64,000 bases of DNA, from contig NZ_BMTF01000016.1 of NCBI RefSeq assembly GCF_014649535.1, forward strand, positions 107,138 to 171,137. The letters run 5' to 3'. Below, piece after piece: positions 9,146 to 17,254 of this stretch. Every line of letters starts with the position of its first letter. The stretch's first letter is position 1. The stretch comes from Streptomyces gelaticus. GTDB lineage: Bacteria > Actinomycetota > Actinomycetes > Streptomycetales > Streptomycetaceae. Below the pieces are notes generated by a model, which had not been told where the DNA came from, made no database searches, and was given only the letters and a program-made list of their open reading frames with translations. The translations under genes and the position numbers were made by a program.

Positions 9146-9193
9146 CTGAGTCGCTGAGCCGCTGAGCCGGTGAATCGCTGAATCGGTGAGTCG
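9146..9193. repeat. six tandem copies of an 8-bp unit
   Basis: CTGAGTCG, CTGAGCCG, CTGAGCCG, GTGAATCG, CTGAATCG, GTGAGTCG stand head to tail directly after the I36 gene and before a terminator. The repeat is non-coding. Confidence 0.85.
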
Positions 9194-9198
9194 AAAGG

Positions 9199-9243
9199 GC
9201 TTGCGGGGAATCGGGGTTCGGAAACCCTTGATTCCCCGCAAGC
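9199..9243. terminator. bidirectional terminator
   Basis: GCTTGCGGGGAATC and GATTCCCCGCAAGC form a perfect 14-bp stem, with AAAG before it and CTTTC after it, between the convergent I36 and dehydrogenase genes. Confidence 0.8.
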
Positions 9244-9288
9244 TTTCTGTGAATTCCTGTGCGGTGGGTTGCAGGTGAATTCCGGCTG

Positions 9289-10479
9289 TCAGCGGAACGA
9301 TCCGAAGCGTTCCGCGACGACCGGCAGCCGGTCCGCGGCCAGGGCGTGTGCGGCGGCTCGGGGGGTGATGTGCTCGGCCTCGGCGCGGGCCAGGATCCGG
9401 TCGACCAGGGCACGCATCGCACGACGGGTGTACGCGAACGCCTCGTCGGCGTCGGCGCCGATGTCGCCGAACAGGGTCCACCACCACCAGGCGTTCGTAC
9501 CGGAGTTGACGGCGATGTCCGGCAGTACGGCGATGCCGCGGGCGGCCAGCAGGGCCTCCGCCTCGGGCACCACCGGCATGTTGGCGGCCTCGACGATCCA
9601 ACGGGCGGTGATGCCCGCCTGGTTGGCGGTGTCCACGGCGTACGAGACGGCGGCCGGGACCAGTACCTCGGCGTCGGCGGTCAGCCAGGCGTCGGCCGGC
9701 AGTTCACGGTCCTCGGCGCGGAGCGCGGCGCGGTCCACGGTGCCGTGGCCGTCGCGGGCGGCGAGCAGCGCCTCGACGTCCAGGCCGGCGGGGTTGGCGA
9801 CGGTGCCCTTGATGTCGGCGACCGCGACGACGCGGAGACCGGCGCGGGCCAGGAAGCGGGCGGTGGCGCCGCCCATGGTGCCGAGGCCCTGCACCGCGAC
9901 GCGGGTGCCCCGGTGGGCGACGCCGGCCCGGTCCAGGACCGTGAGCACCGATTCGGCGACTCCGCAGCCGCCCACCAGCTCGTCCAGGCCGATGCCGTCC
10001 ACGTCGATGGCGAACGCGTCGGCGAGGCGGCGCCGGGCGGCCTCCTCGTCGTCGAGGAGGGGGTAGACCGCCTGGACGGAGGAGACCAGGCCCGCCTCGG
10101 CGGCTGCCCGGTCGACCAGGTCCTGGGTGAGGCCGAGGTCCTCTCCGGTGGTCCAGAACTGTTCGACGTAGGGGCGTACGGCACGCAGGTAGCGGACGAG
10201 GACACCGTAGGCGGCGGGGTCGCGCGGGTCGCAGTCGATGCCGCCCTTGGCGCCGCCCAGCGGGATGTAGCGGCCCCGGGGGTTGTAGTGCAGCACCTCC
10301 TTCATCGTCATGCCGCGGGCCAGGCCGGTGACTTCCTCCAGCGTGCAGTCGGCGCGCATCCGCAGGCCGCCGCTGGAGACACCGCGCACCAGACGGTCGA
10401 TGACCAGGTGCCCCTGGTGCCCGGTCTCCTGGTCGGTCCAGGTGAGGGAGATCAGGGGGCCGGTGGGGGACGTGGTCAT
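9289..10479 (-). CDS. Glu/Leu/Phe/Val dehydrogenase family protein
   Basis: 396 aa. NAD(P)-dependent oxidative deamination of an amino acid, or the reverse amination. The N-terminal ELFV dimerisation domain carries GGLRMRADCTLEEVTGLA and the catalytic-lysine region PLGGAKGGID. The Rossmann domain has VQGLGTMGGATARFLA (a GxGxxG variant) near residue 195. The usual substrate-discriminating residues cannot be assigned by eye. Its ATG overlaps the stop of the upstream ThDP enzyme (ATGA), so the two are translationally coupled. Chemically the pair could interconvert an amino acid and its 2-keto acid (dehydrogenase) and then decarboxylate the keto acid (ThDP enzyme). Confidence 0.9.
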   Translation of the reverse strand: MTTSPTGPLISLTWTDQETGHQGHLVIDRLVRGVSSGGLRMRADCTLEEVTGLARGMTMKEVLHYNPRGRYIPLGGAKGGIDCDPRDPAAYGVLVRYLRAVRPYVEQFWTTGEDLGLTQDLVDRAAAEAGLVSSVQAVYPLLDDEEAARRRLADAFAIDVDGIGLDELVGGCGVAESVLTVLDRAGVAHRGTRVAVQGLGTMGGATARFLARAGLRVVAVADIKGTVANPAGLDVEALLAARDGHGTVDRAALRAEDRELPADAWLTADAEVLVPAAVSYAVDTANQAGITARWIVEAANMPVVPEAEALLAARGIAVLPDIAVNSGTNAWWWWTLFGDIGADADEAFAYTRRAMRALVDRILARAEAEHITPRAAAHALAADRLPVVAERFGSFR

Positions 10480-12128
10480 CGGGGGAGCTCCTGGGGGACG
10501 GTGATGAGGGTGGGGCCCGGGGTGTCCAGGGCCCGGCGCAGGGCCCCGGCGAGCGCCTCGGGCGAGTCGGCGCGTACGCCGTGGCCGCCGTAGGCGCGGG
10601 CCAGGGCGGGCAGGTCGACCGGCGGCAGGTCGACCGCGGTGGGGCGGTCGCCGCGGGATGCCATCTCGTCGCGGATCTCGCCGTAGCCGCCGTTGTCGAA
10701 GACCACGACGGGCAGGGGGAGCCGCAGCTGTACGGCGGTGGCCAGTTCCTGTACGGAGAACTGGAGGCCCCCGTCGCCGCTCAGCGCGACGACCGGCCGG
10801 GCGGGGTCCGCGGTCTTGGCGCCGATGGCGGCGGGCAGCGCGTAGCCGAGCGTGCCGAAGCCCGTCGGGTGCAGATAGCGGCCCTCCGGGGCGACGGGCA
10901 GGTGCGGGATCGCGCCGTAGTAGCAGCACTGGGCGCTGTCGGAGGTGAGTACCGCGTTCGCGGGGAGCACCGCTGCGATCGCCGCCAGGTACGGCAGCAG
11001 GTGTGCGTCCTGGCTCCGGGTCCCGGCGTTCCGCTCTTCGAGCAGGGCGGCGACGGCCCGGTGGGCCTCGGGGTGCGCCCCGCCGGCTTCGGGGAGGACG
11101 GCGAGGAGGGAGCGCAGGGTGTGGCGGGCGTCGCCCACCAGTGGGATGTCCGCGGGCGGGCCCGCGTACATCTGCGCCGGATCGATGTCGGCCCGGACGA
11201 GGGTGCCGCCGAGCGCGGGCAGGGGCTCCCACAGGTCGGATTCGGCGAGTTCGGTGCCGACGGCGAGCACCACGTCGCGCTCCGCCAGCCAGCGTCGGAC
11301 GGGACGGCTGTGCAGGGAGACGCCGAGCGAAAGCGGGTGGGTCTCCGCGACGATCCCCTTGCCGTTCGCCGAGGTCACCACGGGGGCGCCCAGCGCCACG
11401 GCCAGGCGCAGGCACTCGGCGGCGGCTCCGCGTGCCCCGCCGCCGAGCACGATCCCGGGCCGGGCGGCCGAGCGCAGCGCCGCGGCCGCGGCCGAGAGCG
11501 CCTCCGGGTCCGCCGTCGCGGGCGAGAGCGGCGGGGCGGTCCGTACCGGACCGGCCGGTGCCACGGCGGTGAGCAGGTCCAGCGGTATCTCGATGTGTAC
11601 GGGGCGGGGGCGCCGTGTGCGGAAGAGGGTGAAGGCGCGGGCGACCGCGACGCCGATCTCCTCGGCCGAGGCCGCCCGGTGGCTGACGGCCGCGACGCCC
11701 CGCAGTGCCTCGGTCTGGCTGCGCATCTCGTGCAGCAGTCCGGTCGACTGCCGGGGGTGGTGCAGCGGCATGCCGGGTGAGACGACGAGCAGCGGGACGC
11801 TGTCGGAGTACGCCTGGCCGACGGCGGCCGCGATGTTCAGCAGTGCCGGGCCGGTGGTGGTGATTGCCACGCCGGGCCGGCCGCTGACCCGGGCGTAGGC
11901 GTCGGCGGCGTAGCCCGCGCCCTGCTCGTGGCGGGGGTTGAGATGGTCGATGCGGTGGGCGGCCAGGTGCCGGTAGATCTCCAGGTTGTGGGTGCCGGGG
12001 ATGCCGAACGCCTGGGTCACTCCGTGCGCGGCGAGCGCCCGCACCAGCGTCTCCCCGCCGGTGAGGCCGTTTCGCGGTGGCCGGGCGTGCGGGGTCGCGG
12101 GCGGTTCCGGCAGGGGGTGTCCAGGCAC
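10476..12128 (-). CDS. thiamine-diphosphate enzyme, 2-keto-acid decarboxylase type
   Basis: 550 aa with the three-domain plan of acetolactate synthase and keto-acid decarboxylases. The N-terminal PYR domain includes RHEQGAGYAADAYARVSG, whose Glu is the conserved cofactor-activating residue. A central DHS-like domain follows (GIVLGGGARGAAAECL), then a C-terminal PP domain with the ThDP/Mg motif SGDGGLQFSVQELATAV to VVFDNGGYGEI. RHEQGA recalls 5-guanidino-2-oxopentanoate decarboxylase (AruI) more than IlvB, but that is a motif impression only. It overlaps the downstream dehydrogenase by four bases. Two inverted repeats lie just upstream. Arginine or another keto acid is a candidate substrate. 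Confidence 0.85.
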   Translation of the reverse strand: MPGHPLPEPPATPHARPPRNGLTGGETLVRALAAHGVTQAFGIPGTHNLEIYRHLAAHRIDHLNPRHEQGAGYAADAYARVSGRPGVAITTTGPALLNIAAAVGQAYSDSVPLLVVSPGMPLHHPRQSTGLLHEMRSQTEALRGVAAVSHRAASAEEIGVAVARAFTLFRTRRPRPVHIEIPLDLLTAVAPAGPVRTAPPLSPATADPEALSAAAAALRSAARPGIVLGGGARGAAAECLRLAVALGAPVVTSANGKGIVAETHPLSLGVSLHSRPVRRWLAERDVVLAVGTELAESDLWEPLPALGGTLVRADIDPAQMYAGPPADIPLVGDARHTLRSLLAVLPEAGGAHPEAHRAVAALLEERNAGTRSQDAHLLPYLAAIAAVLPANAVLTSDSAQCCYYGAIPHLPVAPEGRYLHPTGFGTLGYALPAAIGAKTADPARPVVALSGDGGLQFSVQELATAVQLRLPLPVVVFDNGGYGEIRDEMASRGDRPTAVDLPPVDLPALARAYGGHGVRADSPEALAGALRRALDTPGPTLITVPQELPR

Positions 12129-12141
12129 TGCACAGGCTCCT

Positions 12142-12161
12142 TACTGAATGAGTAGTCAGTA
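12142..12161. promoter_or_regulatory. inverted repeat directly before the ThDP enzyme gene
   Basis: TACTGA, eight bases, TCAGTA, located 14-33 bases before the minus-strand start at 12128. An inner TGA-GTAG-TCA dyad strengthens it. TetR-type repressors often bind such sites over a start region. Confidence 0.45.
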
Positions 12162-12199
12162 TTTGGAGTCTGGATCGCCCGTGTCAATGCGTGCAGATA

Positions 12200-12215
12200 C
12201 TGAACGTTTGTTCAG
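12200..12215. promoter_or_regulatory. second inverted repeat in the same intergenic region
   Basis: CTGAAC-GTTT-GTTCAG is a perfect 6+6 dyad about 72-87 bases before the ThDP gene start. It has TetR-operator style, but no cognate regulator gene adjoins it. Confidence 0.45.
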
Positions 12216-12268
12216 CTGTGGGTGCTGACTCCCTTGCCCGGTTTCCGGGTGCCCGTCCGTTCTTCCGG

Positions 12269-13669
12269 TCAGTGCCGCCCCGCCAGCCGGTCCGCGGCCT
12301 TCGCCACCGGGTCGGTGCCGGCCCGCGACGAGGTGAGTTCGCGGCGGTCGGCGGCGCGGTAGGCGGCGTACATGCCGTGGACGCCGATCCAGCGGAAGGG
12401 CTCCGGTTCCCAGCGGCGGACCTTGTGGCCGACCCAGGGGAGGGTGGTCAGATCGGTGGGGCCCGACTGGCCGGAGTCCTGCTGGATCAGATCGCGCAGG
12501 GTGCGGGCGGCGAGGTTGGTGGTGGCGACGCCGGAGCCGACGTAGCCGCCCGCCCAGCCGAGCCCGGTGGAACGGTCCAGGGTGACCGTGGCGCACCAGT
12601 CGCGCGGGACGCCGAGGACGCCGGACCAGGCGTGGTCGATCCTGGCCCCCGCGGTACCGGGGAAGAAGCGGACCAGGATGTCGCGGAGGGCCTCGATGGT
12701 GGCGGGCTGGGTTCGGCCGTCGTTGTCGGTGCCCGAGCCGAAACGGTACGGGACGCCGCGTCCGCCGAGCGCGATGCGGTCGTCGGCGGTGCGCTGGGCG
12801 TACATGTAGGCGTGGGCCATGTCGCCGAGGGTCTCGCGGCCCTCCCAGCCGATGGTGTCCCAGACCGGCCGGGGCAGCGGCTCGGTGACGATCATCGAGG
12901 AGTTCATGGGGAGCCAGGTGCGCCGCTGGCCCTTGAGGTTCGCGGTGAAGCCCTCGGTGCAGCGCAGGATGTACGGGGCGCGGACGGTGCCGTACGGGGT
13001 GTGCGCGTGCTTGGGCCTGATCTCCGTGACGGGTGTCGACTCGTGGATGGTGACGCCGAGCGCCTCGACGGTCGCGGCGAGCCCCTGGACGAGTTTGACG
13101 GGGTGCAGCCGGGCGCCGTGCGGGGTCCAGGTGGAGCCGACGGCTCCGGTGACATTGACGCGTTCGCAGGTCTCCCGGGCGCCGCGCAGCACGCGGTCCG
13201 TCTCGCCGAAGGCGATCTCGACGGAGTGGAAGTCCTTGAGCCTGGCCAGCTGCGCGGGTGTGTAGGCGACTTCGAGGACGCCGCCCTGATGGATGTCGGC
13301 GTCGATGTTCTCCTCGGCGGCCACGCGTACGACCTCGTCGACCGTCTCGTTCATCGCCTGCTGGAGCCGGACGGCGGCTTCGTGGCCGTGGAGTTTCGCG
13401 TAGCGGTCGCGGCCCGCGATGCCGTTGTAGAGCCAGCCGCCGTTGCGCCCGGAGGCGCCGTAGCCGCAGAACTTGGCTTCGAGGACGGTGATGTTGAGGA
13501 AGGGGACGGCCTTCTTGAGGTAGTAGGCCGTCCACAGCCCGGTGTATCCGCCGCCGACGATGCAGATGTCTGCGGTGGCGTCGCCGGGCAGGGGTTCCCG
13601 GGCGTGCGGGGTGCCTTGGTCCGCGTACCAGAACGATATGCCGCCGTTGACGGTGCTGACGGTGCTCAT
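12269..13669 (-). CDS. FAD-dependent amine oxidoreductase (DAO fold, gamma-glutamylputrescine-oxidase-like)
   Basis: 466 aa. The dinucleotide-binding motif DICIVGGGYTGLWTAYYL is at about residues 33-50, followed by the DAO-family GYGASGRNGGW. A C-terminal GWAGGYVGSGVATTN carries the second FAD-binding region. This is the architecture of PuuB-type gamma-glutamylputrescine oxidases and related amine oxidases, which generate an aldehyde and H2O2 in the cytosol. It lies 140 bases upstream of, and on the same strand as, the ThDP enzyme, so it may belong to the same catabolic block. Substrate unproven. Confidence 0.88.
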   Translation of the reverse strand: MSTVSTVNGGISFWYADQGTPHAREPLPGDATADICIVGGGYTGLWTAYYLKKAVPFLNITVLEAKFCGYGASGRNGGWLYNGIAGRDRYAKLHGHEAAVRLQQAMNETVDEVVRVAAEENIDADIHQGGVLEVAYTPAQLARLKDFHSVEIAFGETDRVLRGARETCERVNVTGAVGSTWTPHGARLHPVKLVQGLAATVEALGVTIHESTPVTEIRPKHAHTPYGTVRAPYILRCTEGFTANLKGQRRTWLPMNSSMIVTEPLPRPVWDTIGWEGRETLGDMAHAYMYAQRTADDRIALGGRGVPYRFGSGTDNDGRTQPATIEALRDILVRFFPGTAGARIDHAWSGVLGVPRDWCATVTLDRSTGLGWAGGYVGSGVATTNLAARTLRDLIQQDSGQSGPTDLTTLPWVGHKVRRWEPEPFRWIGVHGMYAAYRAADRRELTSSRAGTDPVAKAADRLAGRH

Positions 13670-13720
13670 GTTGCCCCTGCTTTGTCCGGTGTGAAGCCCT
13701 GGTGGCTCTCGGGCGGGACG

Positions 13721-14395
13721 TTACTGCGGAACAGGCGTTCTCGTCCCCTGCCGGGACCGGACCAGTGGATAGCAGGCGAGGCCGATGAGTACGGCGGTGA
13801 AGTGGCCGAGGTCGGTGAAGCTGCGGCCGGTGATGAGCGGGAGGCCGTAGATGACGAGGACGGCGAAGAGGTAGACGAACCGCCAGGGCGGCGGGACGTG
13901 GTACGTGAGCACGGCGACGACCCCCGCCAGCGCGTAACTGACACCGACGTCCAGGGTGTCGGCGGCCGACGGCGCCACGTGTCCGTGCCGGATCGCCCAG
14001 GCCAGGACGCCCTCGCTGGCGAGGGTGGCCAGGACATGCGCCAGGAGGACGACGGCTAGCCAGCGCAGGGTGCCGAGCCAGCGCTCGGCCGGTGCGTGGA
14101 AGACGGTGTACAGGAAGGCGTACGGGAGCCAGTGCCCGCCGTCGATCCAGAAGGCGCTGGCGAACAGGACGCGCACGGGGTCCTCGGTGAGTTCATGGAT
14201 GTTGGTCGAGCGCTGGCGCAGGAAGTCCTCTTCGAAGTCCGGTGACATCTGGTGGATGATGACCGTGGTGACGAAGAGCGCGGCCAGCCAGATGTAGGTG
14301 CCGGGTGCGCTGCGGATCCAGGAGCCGGCGCTGTGGAGCCACGAGCCGACGGTGGTGCGGTGCCGGGCGGGCGGTGCGGGGCTGCTCGGGGTCAT
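13721..14395 (-). CDS. rhomboid-like multi-pass membrane protein
   Basis: 224 aa with about five or six hydrophobic segments (TYIWLAALFVTTVIIHQM, WLAVVLLAHVLATL, VSYALAGVVAVLTYHV, FVYLFAVLVIYGLPL, HFTAVLIGLACYPLV). The fold resembles the 'rhomboid-like' actinobacterial family. The catalytic pair is not convincing: I see no GxSx motif in the expected helix, although GHFTAVLIG resembles the histidine helix. It may therefore be an inactive homologue. Its start codon is only nine bases from the divergent start of the kinase gene at 14405. Confidence 0.7.
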   Translation of the reverse strand: MTPSSPAPPARHRTTVGSWLHSAGSWIRSAPGTYIWLAALFVTTVIIHQMSPDFEEDFLRQRSTNIHELTEDPVRVLFASAFWIDGGHWLPYAFLYTVFHAPAERWLGTLRWLAVVLLAHVLATLASEGVLAWAIRHGHVAPSAADTLDVGVSYALAGVVAVLTYHVPPPWRFVYLFAVLVIYGLPLITGRSFTDLGHFTAVLIGLACYPLVRSRQGTRTPVPQ

Positions 14396-14404
14396 ATCCG
14401 ATTG

Positions 14405-15331
14405 ATGCACGGTCCTGGGAGCGGCGGCGTGATCGACATTCCGGACGGGCTGATCGCCACTCAGTCCAAGTACAACGGCGCCGCCGGGCGGGCCTTCCTG
14501 GCGGCGCTGCCGGGGCGGGCCGCCGAGTTCCTGGAGCGGTGGGGGCTGCGGCGGGACGGCGAAGCGTTCCACGGGGTGTGTGCGCTGGTGCTTCCGGTGG
14601 TGCGGGTGACGGACGACCGCCGGGCGGCGCTGAAGCTCCAGCCGGTGGACGAGGAGACGGCGGGCGAGCCGGTCGCGCTGCGGGTGTGGGGAGAGGCGGG
14701 CGCGGGTGCCGTGCGGTTGCTGGACCACGATGCCGCGACGGGGACGATGCTGCTGGAGCGGCTGGACGGGCACCGCTCGCTGGGCGGGATGGCGGACGAG
14801 CGCGGGGCGGCGCGGATTCTCGCGGAGCTGCTGGCCGGGCTGACGTCCGTACCCGCCCCGGCGGGCCGCGGGCTGCGGGGACTGGGGGAGCTGACGGAGC
14901 GGATGCTGGCGGCGGTGCCCGGAGCGGTGGCGCAGCTGGCGGACGCGGCGGAGGGGCGGCTGCTCGCGGACTGCGCGGCGGCGATGCGGGAGGTCGCGGG
15001 GGAGCCGGGGGACCGGTTGCTGCACTGGGACCTGCACTACGGCAATGTGCTGGCCGACGGGGCGGGCCGGTGGGTGGCCATCGACCCGAAGCCGCTGGTG
15101 GGCGATCCGGGCTTCGAGCTGTGGCCGGCGCTGGTCAACCGGTTCGACCCGGTGGCGGTGCGGTGGCGGTTCGATCTGCTGACGGATGCGCTGGGCCTGG
15201 ACCGGGAACGGGCACGCGCCTGGACGCTGGGGCGGCTGCTGCAGACCGAATTGTGGGACGTGGCGGACGGTGCGCGGCGGCTGGACCCGGACCGGGCAGA
15301 GATCGCGCTGCGGTTGCTGGGGCGAAGCTGA
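14405..15331 (+). CDS. aminoglycoside phosphotransferase, APH(6)/hydroxyurea-kinase type
   Basis: 308 aa. Eukaryotic-kinase-like phosphotransferase of the streptomycin-6-kinase family (PF04655-like). The catalytic loop is LHWDLHYGNVL (Asp base, Asn metal ligand), followed by WVAIDPKPLVGDPGFELWPAL (metal-binding Asp and the family-specific KPLVGDPGFE). The ATP-anchoring lysine is in AALKLQPVDEE. It could phosphorylate streptomycin-like aminoglycosides or an unrelated metabolite; many chromosomal Streptomyces copies have no proven resistance role. The start is uncertain: ATG 14405 is nine bases from a divergent start, and GTG at 14429 is the alternative. Confidence 0.85.
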   Translation: MHGPGSGGVIDIPDGLIATQSKYNGAAGRAFLAALPGRAAEFLERWGLRRDGEAFHGVCALVLPVVRVTDDRRAALKLQPVDEETAGEPVALRVWGEAGAGAVRLLDHDAATGTMLLERLDGHRSLGGMADERGAARILAELLAGLTSVPAPAGRGLRGLGELTERMLAAVPGAVAQLADAAEGRLLADCAAAMREVAGEPGDRLLHWDLHYGNVLADGAGRWVAIDPKPLVGDPGFELWPALVNRFDPVAVRWRFDLLTDALGLDRERARAWTLGRLLQTELWDVADGARRLDPDRAEIALRLLGRS

Positions 15332-15381
15332 GCGAGGGGGGCGGGGCGGGTGAGGGTGGTGGCTCTGCTTACGCTGCCCCC

Positions 15382-15858
15382 ATGATTCGTACCGCTGTTC
15401 CCGCAGATGTCCCCGTCATCCACGCCATGGTCCGTGAGCTGGCCGAATACGAGAAGGCCCTGCACGAGGTGAAGGCCACCGAGGAGCAGCTGCACGAGGC
15501 GCTGTTCGGTGAGCGGCCCGCCGCGTACGCGCACATCGCCGAGGCGGACGACGGCGAGCCGGTCGGCTTCGCGCTGTGGTTCCTGAACTTCTCCACCTGG
15601 CGCGGGGTGCACGGCATCTACCTGGAGGACCTGTACGTACGCCCGGAGCGGCGCGGCGGCGGGCACGGGAAGGCGCTGCTGACGGAGCTGGCGCGGATCT
15701 GTACGGAGCGCGGCTACCAGCGCCTGGAGTGGTCGGTGCTGGACTGGAACGCCCCGTCCATCGCCTTCTACGAGTCGCTGGGCGCGCGCCCGCAGGACGA
15801 GTGGACGGTGTACCGGCTCACGGACGCGGCGTTGGCGGAGCTCGGCGGGCAGCGGTAG
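15382..15858 (+). CDS. GNAT-family N-acetyltransferase
   Basis: 158 aa single GNAT domain. Acetyl-CoA-binding motif A is VRPERRGGGHGKALLTEL (R/Q-x-x-G-x-G/A pattern). Before it lie GFALWFLNFSTWRGVHGIYLEDL strands (motif C/D), and after it DWNAPSIAFYESLGA (motif B). This arrangement is that of diamine/spermidine-type acetyltransferases (LEDLYVRPE, the typical SSAT-like phrase), so polyamines are a plausible substrate class. TACGCT lies six bases before the ATG with no ribosome site, suggesting a leaderless mRNA. Confidence 0.9.
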   Translation: MIRTAVPADVPVIHAMVRELAEYEKALHEVKATEEQLHEALFGERPAAYAHIAEADDGEPVGFALWFLNFSTWRGVHGIYLEDLYVRPERRGGGHGKALLTELARICTERGYQRLEWSVLDWNAPSIAFYESLGARPQDEWTVYRLTDAALAELGGQR

Positions 15859-15947
15859 GCGGACGGCGGGCCCTCCGTCCCGGCCCGCGCGTGTCCGTGG
15901 CGGCGGCCTCGGGGGCGTTGTCAGTGGCATGGGCCACGATGGAGGGC

Positions 15948-16628
15948 ATGGCGCGCAGCAACAGCAGGAAGACCGGGAGCATCCCGGCGGCCCGGCGGCC
16001 GGAGGTACGGCTCCCGCCGCTCGTTCCGTACGACGGCGGGGGCCTGGAGCCGGACGGGGACTACGACGGGCTGCGGTTCGAGGGGACGGATCTCGCGGAC
16101 GAGTCCGGTCCCGGAGCCCGGTTCATGGACTGCGCGCTGGACGGCTGCGCGCTGGACCGCGCGGAGCTGGTCAGGGCCCGCTTCATCGACTCGGTGCTGA
16201 CGGGCGTACGGGGCGTGGGCATCGATCTCGCGGGGGCCTCGCTGCGTGACGTGGAGGTGGTGGACGCCCGGCTGGGCGGGGTGCAGCTGCACGGCGCGGT
16301 GCTGGAGCGGGTGCTGGTGCGCGGCGGGAAGATCGACTACCTGAATCTGCGCAAGGCCCGGCTCAAGGACGTGGTGTTCGAGGGCTGTGTGCTCTCCGAG
16401 CCGGATTTCGGGGACGCGCAGCTGGTGCGGGTGGAGTTCCGTGACTGTGTGCTGAAGCGGGCCGACTTCAGCTCCGTGCGGATGGAGTCGGTGGACCTGC
16501 GCACGGTCGCGGAGCTGGACATCGCGCGCGGGGTGGAGCGGCTGTCGGGTGCGGTGATCAGCCCGGCGCAGCTGATGGAGCTGGCGCCGGCGTTCGCGGC
16601 GCAGATCGGGGTGCGTGTGGAGGTGTAG
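15948..16628 (+). CDS. pentapeptide-repeat protein
   Basis: 226 aa. After a basic N-terminus (ARSNSRKTG), residues about 45-190 hold repeated A(D/N)LXX-type pentapeptides forming a right-handed quadrilateral beta helix: LRFEGTDLADE, FMDCALDGCALDRAELV, IDLAGASLRDVEVVDARL, LNLRKARLKDVVFEGCVL, LKRADFSSVRMESVDL. The C-terminal VISPAQLMELAPAFAAQIGV is a capping helix conserved in actinobacterial members. Some pentapeptide proteins mimic DNA and protect gyrase; no such role can be read here. An in-frame ATG also exists at 15939. Confidence 0.85.
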   Translation: MARSNSRKTGSIPAARRPEVRLPPLVPYDGGGLEPDGDYDGLRFEGTDLADESGPGARFMDCALDGCALDRAELVRARFIDSVLTGVRGVGIDLAGASLRDVEVVDARLGGVQLHGAVLERVLVRGGKIDYLNLRKARLKDVVFEGCVLSEPDFGDAQLVRVEFRDCVLKRADFSSVRMESVDLRTVAELDIARGVERLSGAVISPAQLMELAPAFAAQIGVRVEV

Positions 16629-16641
16629 CGGAGAGAAGGCG

Positions 16642-17139
16642 TCAGACCCGGGGGAAGCGGGCCTGGAGGTCCCAGATCACGGGGTTGTCGGCGAGACCTT
16701 CGTGCATGTCGGCGAGGTCGGCGATCAGGTCGTGCAGGAAGTCGCGGGCCTCGCGGCGCAGCAGTGAGTGGCTGAAGGTGAGCGGGGGCTCCTCGCCGGG
16801 CATCCAGTCCGCTTCGACGTCGACCCAGCCGAAGCGGCGCTCGAAGAGCATCCGGTCGGACGATTCGGTGAAGTCCAGCTCGGCGAACTGCCGGTGGTGC
16901 GAGCGGTTGCCGCGCGGGTCCTGGTCGATCTGCTCGACGATGTCGCACAGTGCCCACGCGAAGTCGAGTACCGGCACCCATCCCCAGGCCGTGGATACCT
17001 CGCGGTCCTCCTTGGTGTCCGCGAGGTAGACGTCCCCGGAGAACAGATCGTGCCGCAGGGCGTGGACGTCCGCGCGGCGGTAGTCGGTCTGCGGGGGATC
17101 GGGGAAGCGCCGGGAGAGGGAGTAGCCGATGTCGAGCAC
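16642..17139 (-). CDS. acidic soluble protein of unknown function
   Basis: About 165 aa from a GTG at 17139. Rich in Asp, Glu, Trp and His (DREVSTAWGWVPVLDFAWAL, SSDRMLFERRFGWVDVEADW), with no signal peptide or membrane segment. A C-terminal helical stretch reads LRREARDFLHDLIADLADM. The composition and size resemble immunity or DUF proteins found next to contact-dependent systems, but no toxin adjoins it. I do not recognise the family. Its stop is 14 bases from the convergent pentapeptide gene's stop. Confidence 0.65.
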   Translation of the reverse strand: MLDIGYSLSRRFPDPPQTDYRRADVHALRHDLFSGDVYLADTKEDREVSTAWGWVPVLDFAWALCDIVEQIDQDPRGNRSHHRQFAELDFTESSDRMLFERRFGWVDVEADWMPGEEPPLTFSHSLLRREARDFLHDLIADLADMHEGLADNPVIWDLQARFPRV

Positions 17140-17254
17140 GCTTCGATGGTGCCATGCCGGGCGGGGCCTCAATGCCGTGGTGGTCGGTTTCTCGATCGGG
17201 TGATGACTGCCGGATTCGGTGATTCGGCATATGCGGGATGCATATTCTCTGCTC

